Shown in pieces: positions 5,706 to 6,845 of a stretch of DNA of 6,845 nt. The stretch comes from an uncultured Bacilli bacterium. GTDB lineage: Bacteria; Bacillota_I; Bacilli_A; RF39; UBA660. The stretch covers positions 1 to 6,845 of the forward strand of contig CAJTXY010000044.1 of the NCBI GenBank assembly GCA_910583685.1. The letters run 5' to 3'. Each line of letters opens with the position of its first letter. Within the stretch, counting starts at the first letter, position 1. The notes below the pieces were generated by a model that made no database searches, had not been told where the DNA came from, and was given only the letters and a program-made list of their open reading frames with translations. Made by a program: the position numbers and the translations under genes.

Positions 5706-6608
5706 TCTAAAAAAGTAAACACTAGGTCGATTACCAAGACGCATATGATAAGTACTAGTGCCAAGACCACTAGATATATATAGTTCAGTATCATTAAAGT
5801 GATAATAAGGATCATAGTATTTTTTTGCACCATCGAGTTTAACTACACCACCAATAAAAGGAAATCGAATCTCTCCATTATGGGAGTGACCCGCTAGAGC
5901 AAGATCTGTTTTGTAAGTACTCTTGATTTCATCGATACTATCAGGCTCATGCAAAAGCGTAATCGTATAAATATCAGAATTATGATTTTCTTCCTTAAAA
6001 TATCGAAAAGCCTGGTCAATATTTCTATCTGTTGTTAAACTTCCAATTCCTACAACCAATATAGGATGATTATCATTACTATATACTAAGTCATAATCAT
6101 TATTTAAAATAGTAAATTTACTTTGATTCATAATCGTTTGAAACGATTCAATATCTTCTTCGCCAGCCACAGCATATTTACCAATTCTAGCTTTTATTTT
6201 CTTCAATTGCTTCATAATCACTTCTGCTTCTTCGGTTTCTAATTCATAGTCTTCGTCAATCAAATCCCCTGTAAAGAAAACTAAATCAGGGTTTCTTTTA
6301 TTAATTTCTTTAACTAGATCTTTAAGTTCTAAAAGAGTAAAAGTACTGCCATAATGTAAATCAGAAAAATGAATTACTTTATGTCCTAAGAAGCTATCTG
6401 GTAATTTTTCATTAGTGATAATATTCTCATACACAATCAGCTTCTTTGTTCCGACATAGGTTATATATAGATAACTACTAGAAAATAGAATGAAGAAAAT
6501 AATAAGAATTAGAAAGATAATTTTTGAATACTTCTTTCTCTTTTCTCGTTTTTCTTGTTCTAAAATATTTTCTTGCTTTGCTTTGTTTTTTTCAGTTCGA
6601 CTCTCCAT
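5694..6608 (-). CDS. Membrane-anchored metallophosphoesterase with altered GNHD motif
   Basis: This 304-residue protein belongs to the calcineurin-like metallophosphoesterases and recalls the YkuE-type membrane-associated group. A Lys/Glu-rich cytoplasmic N-terminus (1-28) precedes one transmembrane helix (about 29-50), so the catalytic domain should face outward. Metal-site motifs seen are D-x-H as FSDLHYG (D83, H85), GDLID (114-118), LLHEPD (H220) and GHSHNGEIRFPFIGG (240-254, with G-H-S-H). Where the family normally has GNHD or GNHE, this protein reads AVAGEED (146-152). The metal-binding Asn and the catalytic His are therefore both Glu, and activity may be changed or lost. ATG 6608 has AGGTGA 4 nt upstream, the same arrangement as the carboxypeptidase gene. 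The gene converges on the carboxypeptidase gene and overlaps it by 12 bp. The substrate is unknown. Confidence 0.9.
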   Translation of the reverse strand: MESRTEKNKAKQENILEQEKREKRKKYSKIIFLILIIFFILFSSSYLYITYVGTKKLIVYENIITNEKLPDSFLGHKVIHFSDLHYGSTFTLLELKDLVKEINKRNPDLVFFTGDLIDEDYELETEEAEVIMKQLKKIKARIGKYAVAGEEDIESFQTIMNQSKFTILNNDYDLVYSNDNHPILVVGIGSLTTDRNIDQAFRYFKEENHNSDIYTITLLHEPDSIDEIKSTYKTDLALAGHSHNGEIRFPFIGGVVKLDGAKKYYDPYYHFNDTELYISSGLGTSTYHMRLGNRPSVYFFRLRK

Positions 6609-6640
6609 AGTATCACCTAGTATAATTGTATCAAATTCTC

Positions 6641-6669
6641 GATATAAAGTCTATGATTGAAAACGTCAA
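6641..6669 (-). promoter_or_regulatory. Probable promoter of the metallophosphoesterase gene
   Basis: On the minus strand, TTGACG (plus 6664-6669) is followed after 17 bp by TATATC (plus 6641-6646). This predicts a transcription start near 6634 and a leader of about 26 nt containing AGGTGA (plus 6613-6618). The -35 matches 5 of 6 consensus bases, but the -10 matches only 4. A second minus-strand TTGACA farther upstream (plus 6688-6693) has no -10 at a suitable distance. Confidence 0.5.
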
Positions 6670-6706
6670 AACTAGAAAATTTGAAAATTGTCAAAAAAGA
6701 AACTAG
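6657..6706. repeat. Pair of operator-like direct repeats over the phosphoesterase -35
   Basis: Two related copies are visible: TTGAAAACGTCAAAACTAG (6657-6675) and, at 6681-6706, TTGAAAATTGTCAA followed by A-rich sequence and ACTAG. Each starts with a short inverted repeat TTGA...TCAA. The first copy covers the -35 of the minus-strand promoter. They may be binding sites for a regulator, or chance similarity in AT-rich DNA. Confidence 0.4.
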
Positions 6707-6735
6707 ACTTAATGATGATTTCTGCTTGCATAGTT

Positions 6736-6758
6736 TTTTCTATTGGCAAAATAGAAAA
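6736..6758. repeat. Perfect inverted repeat in the intergenic region
   Basis: TTTTCTATT (6736-6744) and AATAGAAAA (6750-6758) form a 9 bp perfect palindrome around GGCAA. No U-tract follows in either direction, so it does not look like an intrinsic terminator. It could be a protein-binding site; its role is unknown. Confidence 0.45.
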
Positions 6759-6783
6759 GTAGTAATCTTTGCATTTTGAATCC

Positions 6784-6814
6784 TTGCGTTTTTTTTTTTT
6801 TTTTTTGGTAGAAT
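6784..6814 (+). promoter_or_regulatory. Rightward promoter with a poly-T spacer
   Basis: TGG (6806-6808) plus TAGAAT (6809-6814) makes an extended -10 matching 5 of 6 bases. The only -35-like sequence close by is TTGCGT (6784-6789), a poor match with a 19 bp spacer made almost entirely of the T-run. A TTGAAT (6776-6781) lies 27 bp from the -10. The promoter would drive a gene to the right that is mostly outside the window. Confidence 0.5.
6789..6806 (+). repeat. Homopolymer of 18 T
   Basis: Eighteen consecutive Ts are followed directly by GG and a -10-like TAGAAT. It is the longest single-base run in the window. Tracts of this length are prone to slippage during replication and also to sequencing error, so the exact length should be treated as approximate. 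Confidence 0.95.
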
Positions 6815-6822
6815 AAGGGTAT

Positions 6823-6845
6823 ATGAAGATAGGATGCTTTACAAA
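6823..6845 (+). CDS. Possible first codons of a rightward gene, cut by the window edge
   Basis: ATG 6823 opens a frame reading MKIGCFT before the sequence ends. AAGGG (6815-6819) lies only 3 nt upstream, and the predicted transcription start (about 6821) would leave almost no leader. If real, translation would be leaderless or nearly so. An alternative is ATG 6834, which also lacks proper ribosome-binding spacing, or a start beyond the window. Too short to assign a function. Confidence 0.2.

Noticed and set aside
6736..6758. Palindrome as an intrinsic terminator
   Set aside because: Neither side carries a run of Ts in the correct orientation, and the stem holds just one G-C pair.
1..6845. 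A defence system, mobile element, CRISPR array or toxin-antitoxin pair
   Set aside because: No transposase, integrase, nuclease, repeat-spacer array, terminal inverted repeats or small paired genes are visible. The recognisable genes are housekeeping and envelope functions.

Overview
The window looks like chromosomal DNA from an AT-rich Firmicutes-type bacterium (Bacilli, Erysipelotrichia or a related gut lineage). The evidence is roughly 30% GC by eye, AGGAGG-type ribosome binding sites, TTGACA/TATAAT-type promoters, a complete T-box leader ahead of an aminoacyl-tRNA synthetase gene, and a D,D-carboxypeptidase with its cell-wall role. All six genes end in TAA or TAG, and Trp is encoded by TGG, so the standard bacterial code fits. 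I see no transposase, integrase, tRNA, rRNA or CRISPR array.

Layout. (1) 1-621: a guanylate-kinase-like P-loop kinase whose reading frame begins abruptly at the P-loop. The normal first beta strand and a ribosome binding site are missing in this frame. (2) 643-2374: a separately promoted gene for a 559-residue acidic protein of unknown function with an N-terminal membrane segment. (3) 2354-4020: a strong promoter whose -35 lies inside the previous gene, then an asparagine-specific T-box (specifier AAC, terminator and antiterminator both recognisable) and asnS. (4) 4090-4629: a small lipoprotein, probably co-transcribed at least partly with asnS, whose last codons form one arm of an intrinsic terminator. 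(5) 4668-5705: an exported D-alanyl-D-alanine carboxypeptidase. (6) 5694-6608, minus strand: a membrane-anchored metallophosphoesterase whose gene overlaps the carboxypeptidase gene tail to tail by 12 bp. (7) 6609-6845: an intergenic region holding the phosphoesterase promoter, a pair of operator-like repeats, a palindrome, an 18-T homopolymer abutting an extended -10, and possibly the first codons of a rightward gene cut by the window edge.

Biologically the window is a set of housekeeping and envelope genes rather than one pathway. AsnRS charges tRNA-Asn and is induced when that tRNA is uncharged. The carboxypeptidase trims peptidoglycan stem peptides. The lipoprotein, the unknown protein and the phosphoesterase are all predicted to lie at or outside the membrane. 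I do not see a defence system or other clearly new multi-gene system. The items most worth checking are the phosphoesterase that lacks the usual GNHD motif, the truncated or frameshifted kinase, the unrecognised 559-residue protein, and the poly-T promoter that could be phase variable.
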